Positions 48,416 to 60,080 of a DNA stretch of 64,000 nucleotides are shown piece by piece. The stretch lies in assembly GCA_963920765.1 (NCBI GenBank), contig OY987250.1, forward strand, positions 2,170,001-2,234,000, written 5' to 3'. Position 1 is the first letter of the stretch; each line of letters begins with the position of its first letter. The DNA is from Ulota crispa. Lineage: Eukaryota > Streptophyta > Bryopsida > Orthotrichales > Orthotrichaceae. The position numbers and the translations under genes are program-made. Below the pieces are notes generated by a model, which worked only from the letters and a program-made list of their open reading frames with translations, was not told where the DNA came from and ran no database searches.

Positions 48416-49264
48416 TAATTATGAAAACTAATTCACCAAATCGCTCTCGGCAGCCGGTTGTGCATTGAGTGAAGGCCTCATCTTATGATACGCTCTACAC
48501 ACCAAAATCAAAATGAAATTACTCAAATAATTATCAGAGTTTTGAACGAATGACTCTAATGAGTCTAATCCAAAGACCAGCATGAAGAAGGATCTGCCAA
48601 GGTTGCGGTTTAGTAAAAGAATAAAGAAAACAAGTGCCGCCCTTGATGTCAACCTCCAAAGACTGTCGGTCTAGGTATTTCCAGCAACAGAAAATCAATG
48701 GTAGAGCAACTGCATCAAACTGCACATCTCAGTAAGCTAGACATTCCCATTCCTGAGTGGCTCTCAATTCCACACCCTATCTCACTCAACATACATTCTT
48801 GAACCCAAAGTGGAGTTGTGAATACTACTTGCACAAGCATTTTTGCTGCAGATCAATTGCTAAGCTAGTTTGGGAGGGTTGGGATTGGGACTATCAAGTG
48901 CCATTATAGAAATACATCCAAGCAGTTTCAGGGTTAGTCTACAATTGCTTTTAGGGTCCTGTGAGTTGTAACTTTGCCCTTTACAATAAAGTATTCCATA
49001 ATACAATTTCCCACAAAAATGACATCCATGATACAATTGTACTTGGCTAAGATGAACCTGTGTAAGAAAAATGCTTGGATAGATCACTGTCCTTAACATG
49101 GTAGCCCAACAAATTTAGTATTGGGAAACTACAAAGGGTATTTGGCTACGATGAATGCTTTCTTAAGATGAAATGAATATTCTATCCAGATACCTTCATC
49201 TTAGCCAAGCACTATTGTAGCTTGTTGAAAGACTAACCCTACAAATTTTTTCCTAAATTTTCCC
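48416..49264. other. Unassigned AT-rich DNA
   Basis: No gene was supported. The stretch between 49015 and 49215 has loosely inverted words ('ttggctaagatgaacctgtg' and 'ataccttcatcttagccaag'), possibly an eroded inverted-repeat element. Confidence 0.35.
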
Positions 49265-49498
49265 TTCACCCTTGAACGACGAGAAGGCCCTTTGCGACCG
49301 GTACAATACGAGGTATTTTTCTTGTATTTGGAATAGATCCACACCTCTACTACATTTGAGATCAACAAAGAAGTTGGAGCATAGATCAATGTGGTTCTAG
49401 TGAGCTACTTGAGATCCCAAATTTAAAAAAATTGTTGGTAGCAAATGACAATTATACGTCGGCGTATATACTATGCCCTATCGCCGTTCAAGGGTTAA
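49265..49498. mobile_element. TTAA-flanked MITE, family C copy 2 (inverted orientation)
   Basis: It runs from TTCACCCTTGAACGACGAGA (first TTAA mutated to TTCA) to 'cgccgttcaagggttaa'. The interior is the reverse complement of the copies at 36451 and 62561. It lies about 310 bp downstream of the ECR1 stop. Confidence 0.72.
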
Positions 49499-49807
49499 AC
49501 GCTCGGGTATGGGTCTGTCTACCTTAGTGCACACAAACCAGTAGCCATGCAAGGGATCCGTGACGACGACCGTACAAAGTCAGCCACCTCACTTTTCGAC
49601 TTCCCTTGGAAGACAACATAAGTCATCTTCAAATGGAGAAAATACATTAGCTTTCCACTAACAAAGGCAAAAAGAACTGTGCCGGATAGTGGTGTCCCAC
49701 AATAACAAACGCAAGGTACTCTAAACTAGTCAATTTCGCTGCGTCAGACAGCACAAACACTTGCCTCCCCGACAATAAACTCGTTAATTTATGAGACTTC
49801 CACCCGC

Positions 49808-52800
49808 TCACAAGAAAGGTGGGAAGATCACCCATCTCCGAGGGTATCTTTTCCGTCCATCTTTGCCATCAAATGTCTGCAAAAACCATGTCCACAACTG
49901 GCGTAAGAAACGGAATGCTGAAGAGCATCAGCAGCACAATGTAGGATTGCAAAGTATTGAAGTATCCAGCAAACTGAAAAAAACCAAACATACACAAAGA
50001 AATACTCTTGCAAGTGATAAAGGTTTTTACTTGGACCTCTGTCATAAAACGTTCTCTAACATCACATCTCACCCGATTTACAACTCACTTTGTCCTCTCA
50101 CTATCACACAGTTGTATCACAGAAAGCCTTATACAAATGTGATTCTAGACCACCTTCCTGACACCTGTATCTCCTGACCTCTTCGGTTTACCTTATGCAC
50201 TAAAATTACTGATGAGTTAGACAAGTGTGATAACAAGAAATTCTAGACCCAAGTCAGTATTATATGCAACAGTAGTGGTGTCGAAGAACTCCATTGAAAA
50301 CCACATTCATTTGGTCTGTGCATTAACGAAGTCTGGGTGGAGAAATATAGCTCACCCTCTTGAGACGTTTGTGTTTTTGAAGAGCCCAAACGGTCATGAT
50401 GTACCCAGCGGCAGCAAGGAAGAGGTAGCCCGCCACAGTCTGCGTGGCAATGTTGAACCCAATCCACTGCCAAATCTCAGTGGTGTAATTTGCGCACGTC
50501 ACGAAATTGAATAAGAATCCACTGGGAATCTGGTACCCGCCCTGGCCATCCGGAGACCGCAGATTCTTCAAAATAATGTGACAATAGAAGTTGGAGAGCT
50601 GACTGATAACCGAAATGCCAAAGCCAATGTATATCTGCGTCTCGCTCACAGGGGTGTACAGAGGGTGGTTCACAAAGTAGGCAATGTAGGCTCCAAACAA
50701 CCAGTAATACGCGCAGTTGCGGTACACGTTCGAAATAGGAGACGTGGCATGGCTGAAGCGGTGCACGAAGAAGGTCTCAAATTCACGCTTGGCGTAATGG
50801 AAGCACCATGCAATGAGAGCATATGTCTGCACCGGGTGGATCACCTTGCGTTTGGGGAGACCCAGGTAGGTGTACACCTGAGGGAAGAAGTAGAAGAAGG
50901 GGAAAATGAGCAGAGGACCGAGGTACTCGAAGAAGAACAATATCTTGTACGATACTTGCGGTCCCAAGTCCTTGAATACCACTGTTGGAGCTTCTGAGGA
51001 CAGGCTGTCTGTCAGCTTCTTTGTTCCATCTACTGCAGTCGGACGAGTCTGCCCGGGTTGCAGAGGTAGCGTAATTCGTTGTCTTTCCGGATAGTATTTT
51101 CGATCTGTAACAAAATTATCATATTAGACTGGTGGTTCTCAGACTCTATCTACCTTATCTTATTAACCTATATATGTTGCTAAGGACATGATAGAGACAA
51201 GAGAATGGACGAAATGTGGAATAATAAGCACGTGATAGAGAGTAGAGGTTGAAGCATCATGAAAAATTCAAGAAACCGACTAAAAAGACTCCAGCTACAC
51301 CAGACCTCTATAACATAACGTCCTCTGATATGAAAATCCTCGGTTCTCTTATCAAACCCTAGGAAACAGACTTGCACATTCCAAAAATCAAATTGTCCTC
51401 TCTCACTGCTGTGTCAGAAGAAATTGCATACAAATGTGATAACAAAGAGTTTGATAAGTGCGAAAAGGGTTCTGGGATTCTGAACCAGAAAACTGTCACC
51501 CCAAGCATTTCTTTTATGTCATTTTTGCAAGAGAAGCTAATCATTGCCACAATATTCCAAAACGAACGTCGTGCATTTTAGTGTGGCATTAGAGAGGTTT
51601 GGGTGTTCTATGAAGATCAAGGCTCGTGTACAAGAGACAACTAATCAGACATACATATAATTTCGAGATAAAAATGGCTTACTTCGACTCTGGATTGCCT
51701 TCTTCAAGTCTTCGAGTGTTGCCTGTATTTTCATTCAAGACCAAAAAGAAACATTAGAAGCATGCACATCTAGACTTCAACGACACTGCAGGATATCATA
51801 CACAGAACCGCGCTCTACAGACTGAAACAAATCTTGCTTGCATCATTTCATCTAAGATCCATCACAAGGAATCCAGATACAAAGGTTCTTGATACTGAAA
51901 GTTTAGGCATATACCAGTCGTGAAAGAAGCAACTCACAAGTTTAAATTACTCGGCAGACAAGCCTAACCAAAATACGATCTAAAACTCCCAAAAGCCAAT
52001 GCAGACACCAAAGCACCAATTTATCGCGTTATTGTACAAAAACCAACGCCCAAGCCACACACGGAGAATCGCAAACGCACACTCGTTGGTTCAAAAATTG
52101 TTAATCCTAAAAACCGATTGACTTTGCGTATTTCGGAACGTTGGAAACCTAGAATCACCTTACAAACAATGCAAATGTTCTGTTCTACAAAAACCTTTCA
52201 AGAACCTGACCACACGTGCAACACTTAAACATTGCCTACGAGCATCTTCGCTTATCTTTTCCAGTTGTGAAAAACATTAGCACTACTCGTGGCCAGTTCT
52301 CGCAAAAGCGGAGTACGAATGACACAAACGCATGCACAATCCGGAACAGATGCTCTGATAACCTAAAACCTGGCCAATGTAGAAGCGCAAGAAGACAAAA
52401 AAACACCAGTTTCTCTTATTACCGGACTAAAATCGATACTCGTGGAGAGCTACTGAGCTATACAATAGAAAAACTTGACGTGTTGCGTTCGAGCACGAGA
52501 AAAAAAAAACAGCAAGCGCGACAAGTACCTCCTCCGAGACTTGCACTTCTCCTAAACATTAGCACTACTCGTGACCAGTTCTCGCAAAAGCGAAGCACGA
52601 AAGACACAAACGCATGCACAATCCGGGACAAATGCTCTGATAACCTAAAACCTGGCCAATGTAGAAGCGCAAGAAGACAAAAACACCAATTTCTCCCATC
52701 GCTGGACTAGAATCAATGCTCGTGGAGAGCTACTGAGCTATACAATAGAAAAACTTGACGTGTTGCGTTCGAGCACGAGAAAAAAAAAACAGCAAGCGCG

Positions 52801-53705
52801 ACAAGTACCTTCTCCTAAACATTAGCACTACTCGTGGCCAGTTCTCGCAAAAGCGAAATACGAAAGACACAAATGCTTCACCAATCCGGAACAGATGCTC
52901 TGACAACCTAAAACCTGGCCAATATAGAGCGCAAGAAGACAAAAAAACACCAGTTTCTCTTATTACCGGACTAAAAGCGATACTCGTGGAGAGCTACTGA
53001 GCTACACAATAAAGAAACTTGACGTGTTGCGTTTGAGCACGAGAAAAAACAAACAACAAGCGCGACAAGTACCTCCTAAACAATAGCACTACTCGTGGCC
53101 ATCTCTCGCAAAAGCGGAGTACGAAAGATACAAACGCATGCACACTCCGGGAGATAAGCTCTGACAACCAAAAACCTGACCAATATAAAAGCGCAAGAAT
53201 ACAAACAAACACCAATTTCTCCACATTACCGGACTAAAATCAATACTCGTGGAGAGCGACTGAGCTGCACAATAGAAAAGCTTAACGTGTTGCGTTCGAG
53301 CACGAGAATAAACAAACAGCAAGCGCGACAAATACTTACCTCTTCCGAGACTTGCACTTCAGCTAAACATTAGCACTCCTCCTAAACATTAGCACTACTC
53401 GTGACCAGTTCAAGACACAAACGCTTGATCAATCCGGGACAGATGCTCTGACAACCTAAAACCTGGCCAATACAGAAGCGCAAGAAGACAAAAAAACACC
53501 AATTTCTTCACATTACCGGACTAAAATCAATGCTCGTGGAGAGCGATTGAGCTACACATTAGAAAAGCTTAACGTGTTGCGTTCGAGCACGAGAAAAAAA
53601 ACAAACAGCAGTACTTACTTCTTCCGAGACTTGCACTCCTCCTTTGATGATCTCCTTGCCATTGCGACCGACCACTTGAACCAGCAAGCTGTTTTGCGCT
53701 CTCAT
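49808..53705 (-). CDS. ECR: Very-long-chain trans-2-enoyl-CoA reductase (ECR1)
   Basis: Exons 53705-53619, 51722-51683, 51104-50356 and 49876-49808 join to 314 residues. Residues 1-80 are the ubiquitin-like N-terminal domain of the family, ending [20 protein letters not shown] and [11 protein letters not shown]. Exon 3 is the membrane catalytic domain of the steroid-5-alpha-reductase fold: [79 protein letters not shown] and [19 protein letters not shown]. Exon 4 gives the hallmark C-terminus [14 protein letters not shown]. The enzyme performs the last reduction of the ER fatty-acid elongation cycle (NADPH-dependent; Arabidopsis CER10, yeast TSC13), feeding waxes, sphingolipids and storage lipids. 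All residues expected from the family appear intact. Intron 1 is filled with tandem repeats derived partly from the exon 1 junction. A paralogue lies 11 kb away on the same strand. Confidence 0.95.
52260..53640. repeat. About five tandem units of 260-305 bp in ECR1 intron 1, including copies of the exon 1 donor
   Basis: Units start at 'aacattagcactactcgtgg' near 52273, 52556, 52817, 53077 and 53383. Each carries 'acctaaaacctggccaat', 'actcgtggagagc' and 'ttgacgtgttgcgttcgagc'. Two units also hold a copy of the exon 1 end with its donor (plus-strand 'ttccgagacttgcacttc' and 'tccgagacttgcacttctcc', near 53339-53358 and 52533-52553). The true junction is at 53619. On the minus strand the copy at 53339 still reads GGAAGAG|GTAAGTA, a usable-looking 5' splice site. 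Confidence 0.85.
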
Positions 53706-54060
53706 TTTGATTCCCGAACTTGATGCATGAGCTTGTTGCGTCGGAAGGGACCGACCGACGCCTGCGGCTTGTTGTGGACTTGATGAAGGAGAAGAGGAGA
53801 GGAAGGATGGAGGAAGAATGGAGGAGCTTGATGGTTCACAGACAAGAGAAAGGCTTTTCTGGCGATGGCGCCGAGGGATGTCGTGAGGGTGGCTTAGGCG
53901 CTTAGGTTGGCTGGTCGTGAGTGCGCGTCTGCGGTAGTTTGCGGTAGCGGCCGGCTTTATTCGGTTGGCGTCGGCTTTATGGCGGTGTCATGCGGTTGGT
54001 AGGTGTTAAGGTTCTGTCCGGTTCAGACTGGCGTGAGGAACGCCTTTGTGTCATGTGACT
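53706..54060 (-). promoter_or_regulatory. GC-richer upstream region of ECR1
   Basis: The 350 bp upstream of the ECR1 start codon are clearly richer in G+C than the flanks, with CGGCG and GCGGT words, as expected for the 5' leader and core promoter. No TATA box or specific regulator site was identified with confidence. Confidence 0.4.
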
Positions 54061-54099
54061 CATGTTAGTGGGTACTCTACTATTTGAAGGTTTAATGAA

Positions 54100-54339
54100 T
54101 TAACCCTTAAAGAACCGAGGAGCCCTTTGCGCCCAATACAGTATTTTGTATTTTCTTGTATTTAGAATGCATCCACACCTTTACTACATTTGAGATCAAC
54201 AAAGAAATTATAATATAGATCAATGTGCTTCTAGTGAGCTAGTCAAGATCCCAAATTGAAACTTTTTATTGGTAGCAAATGCCAGTTATACGACAGCATA
54301 TTTACTATGTACTACGTAGAGCGGTCTTTTAAGGGTTAA
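54100..54339. mobile_element. TTAA-flanked MITE, family C copy 3 (inverted)
   Basis: It begins TTAACCCTTAAAGAACCGAG and ends GCGGTCTTTTAAGGGTTAA. Its flanks (tttaatgaa on the left, ccccctaaatgcc on the right) are joined without the insert in the tandem duplicate at 54449-54600 (tttatgaaTTAAtcccctatatgcc). Confidence 0.82.
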
Positions 54340-55448
54340 CCCCCTAAATGCCTGATGCATCGAATGTTGGTGTTAACAAATATCTTGAAGTTCAATAAAC
54401 CTAACTAAATTACTATTTTAAGTAGTTTATATTTTTGAACTATTTTTTAGTGGGTACTATATTAAGTGAAGGTTTTATGAATTAATCCCCTATATGCCTA
54501 GTGCACCAAATGTTGGTGTCAACAATTATTTTGAAAGTCAATAAACCTAACTAAGTTACTATTCTTAGTAGTTTATATTTTTGAACTATTCTTTTTGAAG
54601 TCTAGTTGTAGCATCAAAAATCTAATTTTGAAAATGATTGATTATGATTTTACTATTCAAGATTTTGTGCAAAGATCTTGATTTTTTGTAGTGTTGAAAG
54701 CTCTTGGGAATGAGCCTCAAATGCATTAGATCTTGGAGAAAAATTTACACTAGAAATTCATTCAAAAAAACTATAGAAGAGATTTTGAAAAGCTGTAAAG
54801 TGATTGGAGTTATGTATGTTATGTCTTTTAGCCTTATTTTTTGGGAGTTACTACCGCGACACCTTAAATTGCTAATGGGATACCCCTTGTGAGCATGAAA
54901 TTTGATAATTTAGTGTTATATTTTATTTATTGAAATATTATTGCACCAATACTATTTTTTGATGTACTTTTGCTTTAAGTAACTCAAAAGCCCTATACTT
55001 TTAGTTTCAAATTTAAGCACACATATTTTTTTTTAGTATAGCCTTAGAATGATAAAGGTGAAACAAATCTTTTGATCCAAATAAAAAAGTCAGCATTAAA
55101 AACCAAATTTCATGCTCACAAGGGTGTCCAATTAGCAATTTAGGGTGTCGCAATAGTAATTCCCAATTTTTGGTGCACAATTTTTTAGATACACCACATG
55201 AGAGGATTGAAAGACTTCAATTTATATTTGCAATTTTAACACTCTCATGATTAAACATTATAATATTTCAATCCATAAGTGATGTTGTTGTGTTTTCTTT
55301 TCTTATGTGATCTTTAACATATCTAGTTTGAATTTGTACAATTGTCTTTTAAAAAAATTTGATATAGGTTTTTGAAATTTTGGCTTTTTGTTCAATTTAA
55401 AGTAAACTCATAAAAGCTCAAAAAAGCCCTCAGGTATTTAGGGGTTAA
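54336..55448. mobile_element. TTAA-flanked element E, sharing a TTAA with C3 and containing I2
   Basis: It begins TTAACCCCCTAAATGCCTGA and ends CCTCAGGTATTTAGGGGTTAA minus its first base. The inverted ends share CCCCTAAATrCCTGA. Its first 110 bp plus left flank are duplicated in tandem at 54449-54600, and element I2 (54843-55164) is nested inside. No transposase-like frame is present. Confidence 0.7.
54843..55164. mobile_element. Inverted-repeat element I2, nested in E
   Basis: It has the same end structure as I1 (GGGA...ACCTTAAATTGCTAAtg and 'ttagcaatttagggtgtcg...ttccc'), but with several substitutions. Confidence 0.65.
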
Positions 55449-56946
55449 AGTAGAGCTTCTTTTCATGGTCACCTATAATACGTGTCAATTTTGTAGGGTT
55501 AACTTCCTTGTTGCATCCAAATTGAAGAATTATGAAAAAAGCAAAGTTACAAAGTTGTGCATGGAAATGTTTTGGAAGACAACCAAATTAGATGTTAGGT
55601 TTAACAAGTTTCTTCAACCGTTCAAGAATTTGGAGAATTGAGTTTTCAAATTTAGAATTTGTTGATTGTTATGGCCAACTCCAGTACAACATGGAAATTT
55701 TCCCTTTGAGCACTTACAATGGTGGTTTCAAAAATTCAAATTAGTCATCAAAAAGTCTTGGAAGGGTCTTGAATCAAGTGTGTGAGTATTTTCAAAAGAC
55801 TTGTCACACCACATTGCAACATGCAAAGAGTGTTAGAGTACTTTTGGACGAGTAATTCTCCTAATTTTGGCTAAGAAGATCTTGGGCATAGGATTTGCCT
55901 ATGCAAGTTAAGTAGCCCCTCAAATTCTAATTTCATGTTGAAACTTTGCATGAGAGAGTAGGAAGTGCGGCAAGGTTTGTTGTGCACACAACTTTTGAGT
56001 CTCAATGTTATTTTTTGGTGTGCTTGGAGCGTGATGAACTTAACCTTGAGGCACCATGTGCGCACAACATAGACCATGTAGCCAAACAACTTTGTTGCCA
56101 ATTGGCCTTACAAGCACCAATGCACATGCTCTATGTAAATCTCAAATTTTTTGCTCATGGTTGTCTTCAAAAGTAACATTAAAATATGTCTAAAATATGA
56201 AAAAATGATTGTGCAACAAATACATGTAAAATAAGTCCTCTTTTTCCTTTTCATGAGACCATTTACAATGTTGTACAAGAAGTCCTATGTTGGATATACT
56301 ATATAAGTTACAATGTTATTTTAGTGGATAAGTTGGTGGACATAATTGGAATGAAAAAGTGACACCTTTGGGATGCCTTGATGTCATTTTTGGATTGCCT
56401 TAATGGTCACACATTATAAGAAAAATGGGATCAAAATCAACATACAAGTGTAAACTTGAACATATTGATTCCAACAATGTTAACACAATTGTGTTGATGA
56501 GAGCACTTTTTATTAATTAAAGCCCTATTTTCTACTAATGAAAATCAAGATCTTGTATATAATTGACGTAAAACCATTGAAGAACATGGCTATTTAGAAC
56601 CTTAATATTGTGACTATTCTACCTGAATGGACTGTGGATGTCTTACGTGAGCATGATGATTGTTATTAATGCGTGTTTGATTTTTGGTTAACACGTCCAC
56701 CCAAAAAAACTGAAAATTCAAACTTACCACATATTGCAATTAAAAAATGGAAACCAAATCAACAGTATTTTGTTGATTGCAATGTCTTAATTTGAACATT
56801 TTGAACACAATAGTGTTGATTGGAATATGTTTGTATTGGTTAGGACCACTTGATTTGGGCTTTATTGTTTACTAGTGTATATTTTAAGTATAATATGAAA
56901 ATAAATGAAAAGAAAATGTTGAAATAACCAATTTTATAAGAAGTAA
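55449..56946. other. AT-rich DNA without recognisable gene; repeat T copy 2 at 56747-56870
   Basis: No splice-supported exon was found. The right part includes a 120-bp relative of 45405-45530. A stretch at 55930-56170 has fewer stops than its surroundings on both strands, but shows no family resemblance. Confidence 0.35.
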
Positions 56947-57335
56947 GAGGCAGTTTACACTTCATCCCATGTCTCATCTTTGCAAGTCTCAACTTAACAT
57001 GAGATCCCAACTTTGTTAGGTTATTATTAAAAGGCAAAAAAAAGTATTGAATACAACCATAAATAATTTATACAAAAATACTAGTGGAATGTGGGTTGAA
57101 AGTTGAGTCTAGCAAAATGATTGACCCAAACCTTGTCCACCTTCTTTGACGTTAAAACATACAAACAATGTTGCCATTAAACAAAACGCAATGAATTGAG
57201 ACATGAAACGTGGAATGTAGAATGTGGAACACCAAGTCCCAACTTTTGACTTCACACCAAACAAGATTCTCAAAATTTAATGAGACGTGATACATAGTTC
57301 ACATTCAATGGGACTTAATACATAGTGTGAACTAG
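56947..57335. mobile_element. Inverted-repeat element M5
   Basis: The left end GAGGCAGTTTACACTTCATC and right end 'catagtgtgaactagggg' are diverged M-family ends. The interior is the inverse of M1 and M4 ('acttgagttgg'/'gggatct' type words, 'attaaaaggcaaaaaa'). Confidence 0.55.
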
Positions 57336-57339
57336 GGGA

Positions 57340-57572
57340 ATGCTAAATCATGAGCAGGATTCCATGAGCCTTGAGCCGTGAGCTTAGGTTTTTTGTTAAA
57401 ACATTAAATTTCACCTATAAATATGTACATAAGGCCTTGTAATTGTGCATAATAAACACTCCTCTTTGAAAAACTTGTTGTTCTATAACCTTTTCCATTG
57501 ATTTTGAGCTCAAAGTTGGTTCCCACTCACAAAATCACTGGCTCACTGTTTCACGCTCAAAAGATAGCATTG
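57340..57572. mobile_element. Inverted-repeat element J3
   Basis: The left half 'tgctaaatcatgagcaggat' and 'gagccttgagccgtgagc' and right half 'tcactggctcactgtttcac' and 'gatagcat' fit family J in inverse orientation. Confidence 0.6.
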
Positions 57573-58347
57573 CCCGTGTGAAACTCCCCTAAGACACGGA
57601 TACATTCCATTGAAGGGCTGGCCTTGCAGAAATGCAGCTCCAATAATTCCTGCCAGACTTGAGAGTGTGATAGCTCCACCATACAAGACTCCCCACACAG
57701 TTCCTCAATTATGAATGAAGATTCATTTAATGAGTTGTTCTTGCAAACATTGAATAGAATACCATCAATCCTTGTTCTCATCTTCTTTGCTATATTATTA
57801 AAAGGGGGTTTGCAAATAGGGGCATGAAAACAAAAAAATATTACAGATAGGGGGCATAGCTTAACCCTAAAGGATCAACTGTCCCCTCAGGGATAGGTGG
57901 TACTTTGGGCATGTACCTACAATTAAATTACTTTGTATTATTTTTTGAAACTTTTATTGAAAGCAGGGAATTTAGAGACCTATGTGGTCACCCAAATTTT
58001 TCTTCATTTCGACAATTGATAAAGAAGTTATGCAACTATTTTTGAAAAAGGTGGAGATGGGGCAGCAGGGGCAGAATCTCTCTTTTGTATTGGAAAGTTG
58101 ACTAGAAGCAAGGGCAGCCTTTTAGGGCACCAAAGAAAAGCCTACTGGGTAGCAGTTTCAAGTGGGTTCATGTCAAACCCTTGCTTGACAGGGCCTAACA
58201 AGTCTTGTTGGTGGGGGCGGAAAGAGGAGGGGTCTATCAACTGTGCCCAAATTTGGCTTCCTAAGGCCTGGTGGGATTTGGAGCAAGGGGTGGAGGAAGG
58301 GAGATTGAGGGAGCCCATCTTTTGGGACCCTAAAATCCCAATTCCAT

Positions 58348-58541
58348 CACTAGAAGAAAAACAAGGATAAACGACTAGGTCACTAGAATTGCCTTGCAAT
58401 TGCACAACAACTCCACAACATTTGCACAACTACAATCTAGTTGTGCAATTGTTATGCAGTTGTTTGTGAAGTTGCAAGGCAATTCTGGTGACCTAGTTGT
58501 TGTGATTTGTGGAGTCGTTTATCCTTGTTTTTCTTCTAGTG
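58348..58541. mobile_element. CACTA-type foldback MITE with CAT target duplication
   Basis: It begins CACTAGAAGAAAAACAAGGA and ends with the exact reverse complement. The arms stay nearly complementary for about 75 bases around a short loop. The trinucleotide CAT flanks both sides (58345-58347 and 58542-58544). CACTA ends plus a 3-bp duplication identify the CACTA/CMC superfamily. Confidence 0.85.
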
Positions 58542-59294
58542 CATCTACCCTTACATAAATTGCATATTTTTATGCATCTATACTAATAATAGGCTTGGTT
58601 TCATTAGTTGGGTAATTGGGTGAAAATCTCTAGTAATTGGGTAGTTGGGTGTTGCTCCAAGAAAATTAAATGGCAGTTATGTGGCGGTTATTCTTAATTC
58701 TATGGTTATGTGGCGATTGTGGTCATCCTTGGGGATGGGGTATACACGGGAATAGGGGGTGGACGCCTAGAGAAGGAGGCAAAGCGCGTAGGTAGGCATA
58801 GTACAAGTAAGCTCGTTGTAATGGAAAGGAGAAGAAGCCTGAAGAAGGTGATTGTGAAGAAGGTCATGTTAATATTTTTGCAAGGACCTCCTCCCGTGAT
58901 GGCCCTCCGCCAGAATGGCGGGTACAAGGGTCCACTAGTAGAGTCATATTTAGGTAAGTTTTTTTTTTTTTTTTTTTTTTTTTTTTCAAGTTGTAATGAA
59001 CCAAGACTAGTAGGTTTTCACCGCTTGGATTTGTGTGATTTGGATTTTGGAATCATAATAAATCCTTGAATTTTGTCTAGTGTATTTGCAAATATCATGA
59101 CCTCTCGACATTCAAAGATTTGTTGAAGTATGTTCTACTCCTCCAATTGATCTAAAAATTCCTTGACATATACCTACCTTGGTCATCTACATGGGAAAAA
59201 TAAACCTCAATTTTGGATAGAGCAATTTTTTTGCTACAAGAGTGGTCAAAGGCTTCTAAAATTTTTGGGCACCAAGGAAAAAACTTTTTCTCTT

Positions 59295-59550
59295 CACATC
59301 AGATGTTGATATCTCACTCCTTTTTATTTCAAATGATCCAACTTTTTTCCCTCAAGCACATCCCATACTCTAGGGCAAGATCCCATGGTTGGATTTCTAA
59401 AAAAAGCTTTTTTTCCTACTCTCCACATCAGATGTTAATATCTCACTCTTTTTTATTTCAAATGATCCAACATTTTTCCCTCAAGTACATCCCATACTCT
59501 AGGGTAAGATCCCGTGGTTGGATTTCTAAAAAAAGCTTTTTTTCTTACCT
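59295..59550. repeat. 129-bp block duplicated in tandem inside F1
   Basis: Copies start at 59295 and 59424 (cacatcagatgttgatatct / cacatcagatgttaatatct) and differ by a few substitutions. Confidence 0.85.
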
Positions 59551-60080
59551 TTCTACTCACTCCCAAAAATGGTAGTTTTCAATGATATTCACAAAAAAAA
59601 GGGCTTGATCCTTTAGGGGTTAATTTTGACCTTACTTCATTGATATCTTGATTACTAACACATACTTCACTTACTTAGATATTTGAAACTTGATACAAAA
59701 TCTATACTCAATGGTCTTTTAAATGGTCCCTTAATCATGGCATTTGGTATATTGTAGCTTTTGTAAATGGCATTTGAAGTAAGGCCCAGTGTTAATATAA
59801 GGTAAACTGCATGTAACTGAGTTCAAATATTGAAGGACAAAAGAACAAGCACTTAAAACGAATCTAGTGATATTGAAGCAGGGCAGGTTCATATTGTCAG
59901 GATTGTATGCATACTAACCAAATACCTTGTAGCTTACATTACTATCCAATTTCTTTTGTACTAAGTTTTTTTCTATCAATGTGCAAATATGTTTTTTATG
60001 GAAACAAAAAAAGCACAATATATTTGTTGAATACAAAACATAAAACATAAAACATAGGACAAATGTACGCAATATCAACT

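Larger units (their letters stand above)
57861..59623. mobile_element. TTAA-flanked element F1, 1.76 kb
   Basis: It begins TTAACCCTAAAGGATCAACT and ends GGGCTTGATCCTTTAGGGGTTAA minus its first three bases. The inverted ends share CCC(C)TAAAGGATCAA. It contains a CACTA-type MITE (58348-58541), a T tract (about 58959-58987) and a 129-bp tandem duplication (59295-59550). It is the longest TTAA element here, but no open frame approaches transposase size. Confidence 0.7.

Noticed and set aside
52216-52710. Plus-strand 164-codon frame
   Set aside because: It lies wholly in the tandem repeats of ECR1 intron 1 and is antisense to that gene; the frame breaks differently in each repeat unit.
57861-59623. 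Autonomous piggyBac transposase inside the longest TTAA elements
   Set aside because: No frame approaching 500-600 codons and no DDD-type motif arrangement was seen in any TTAA element here.
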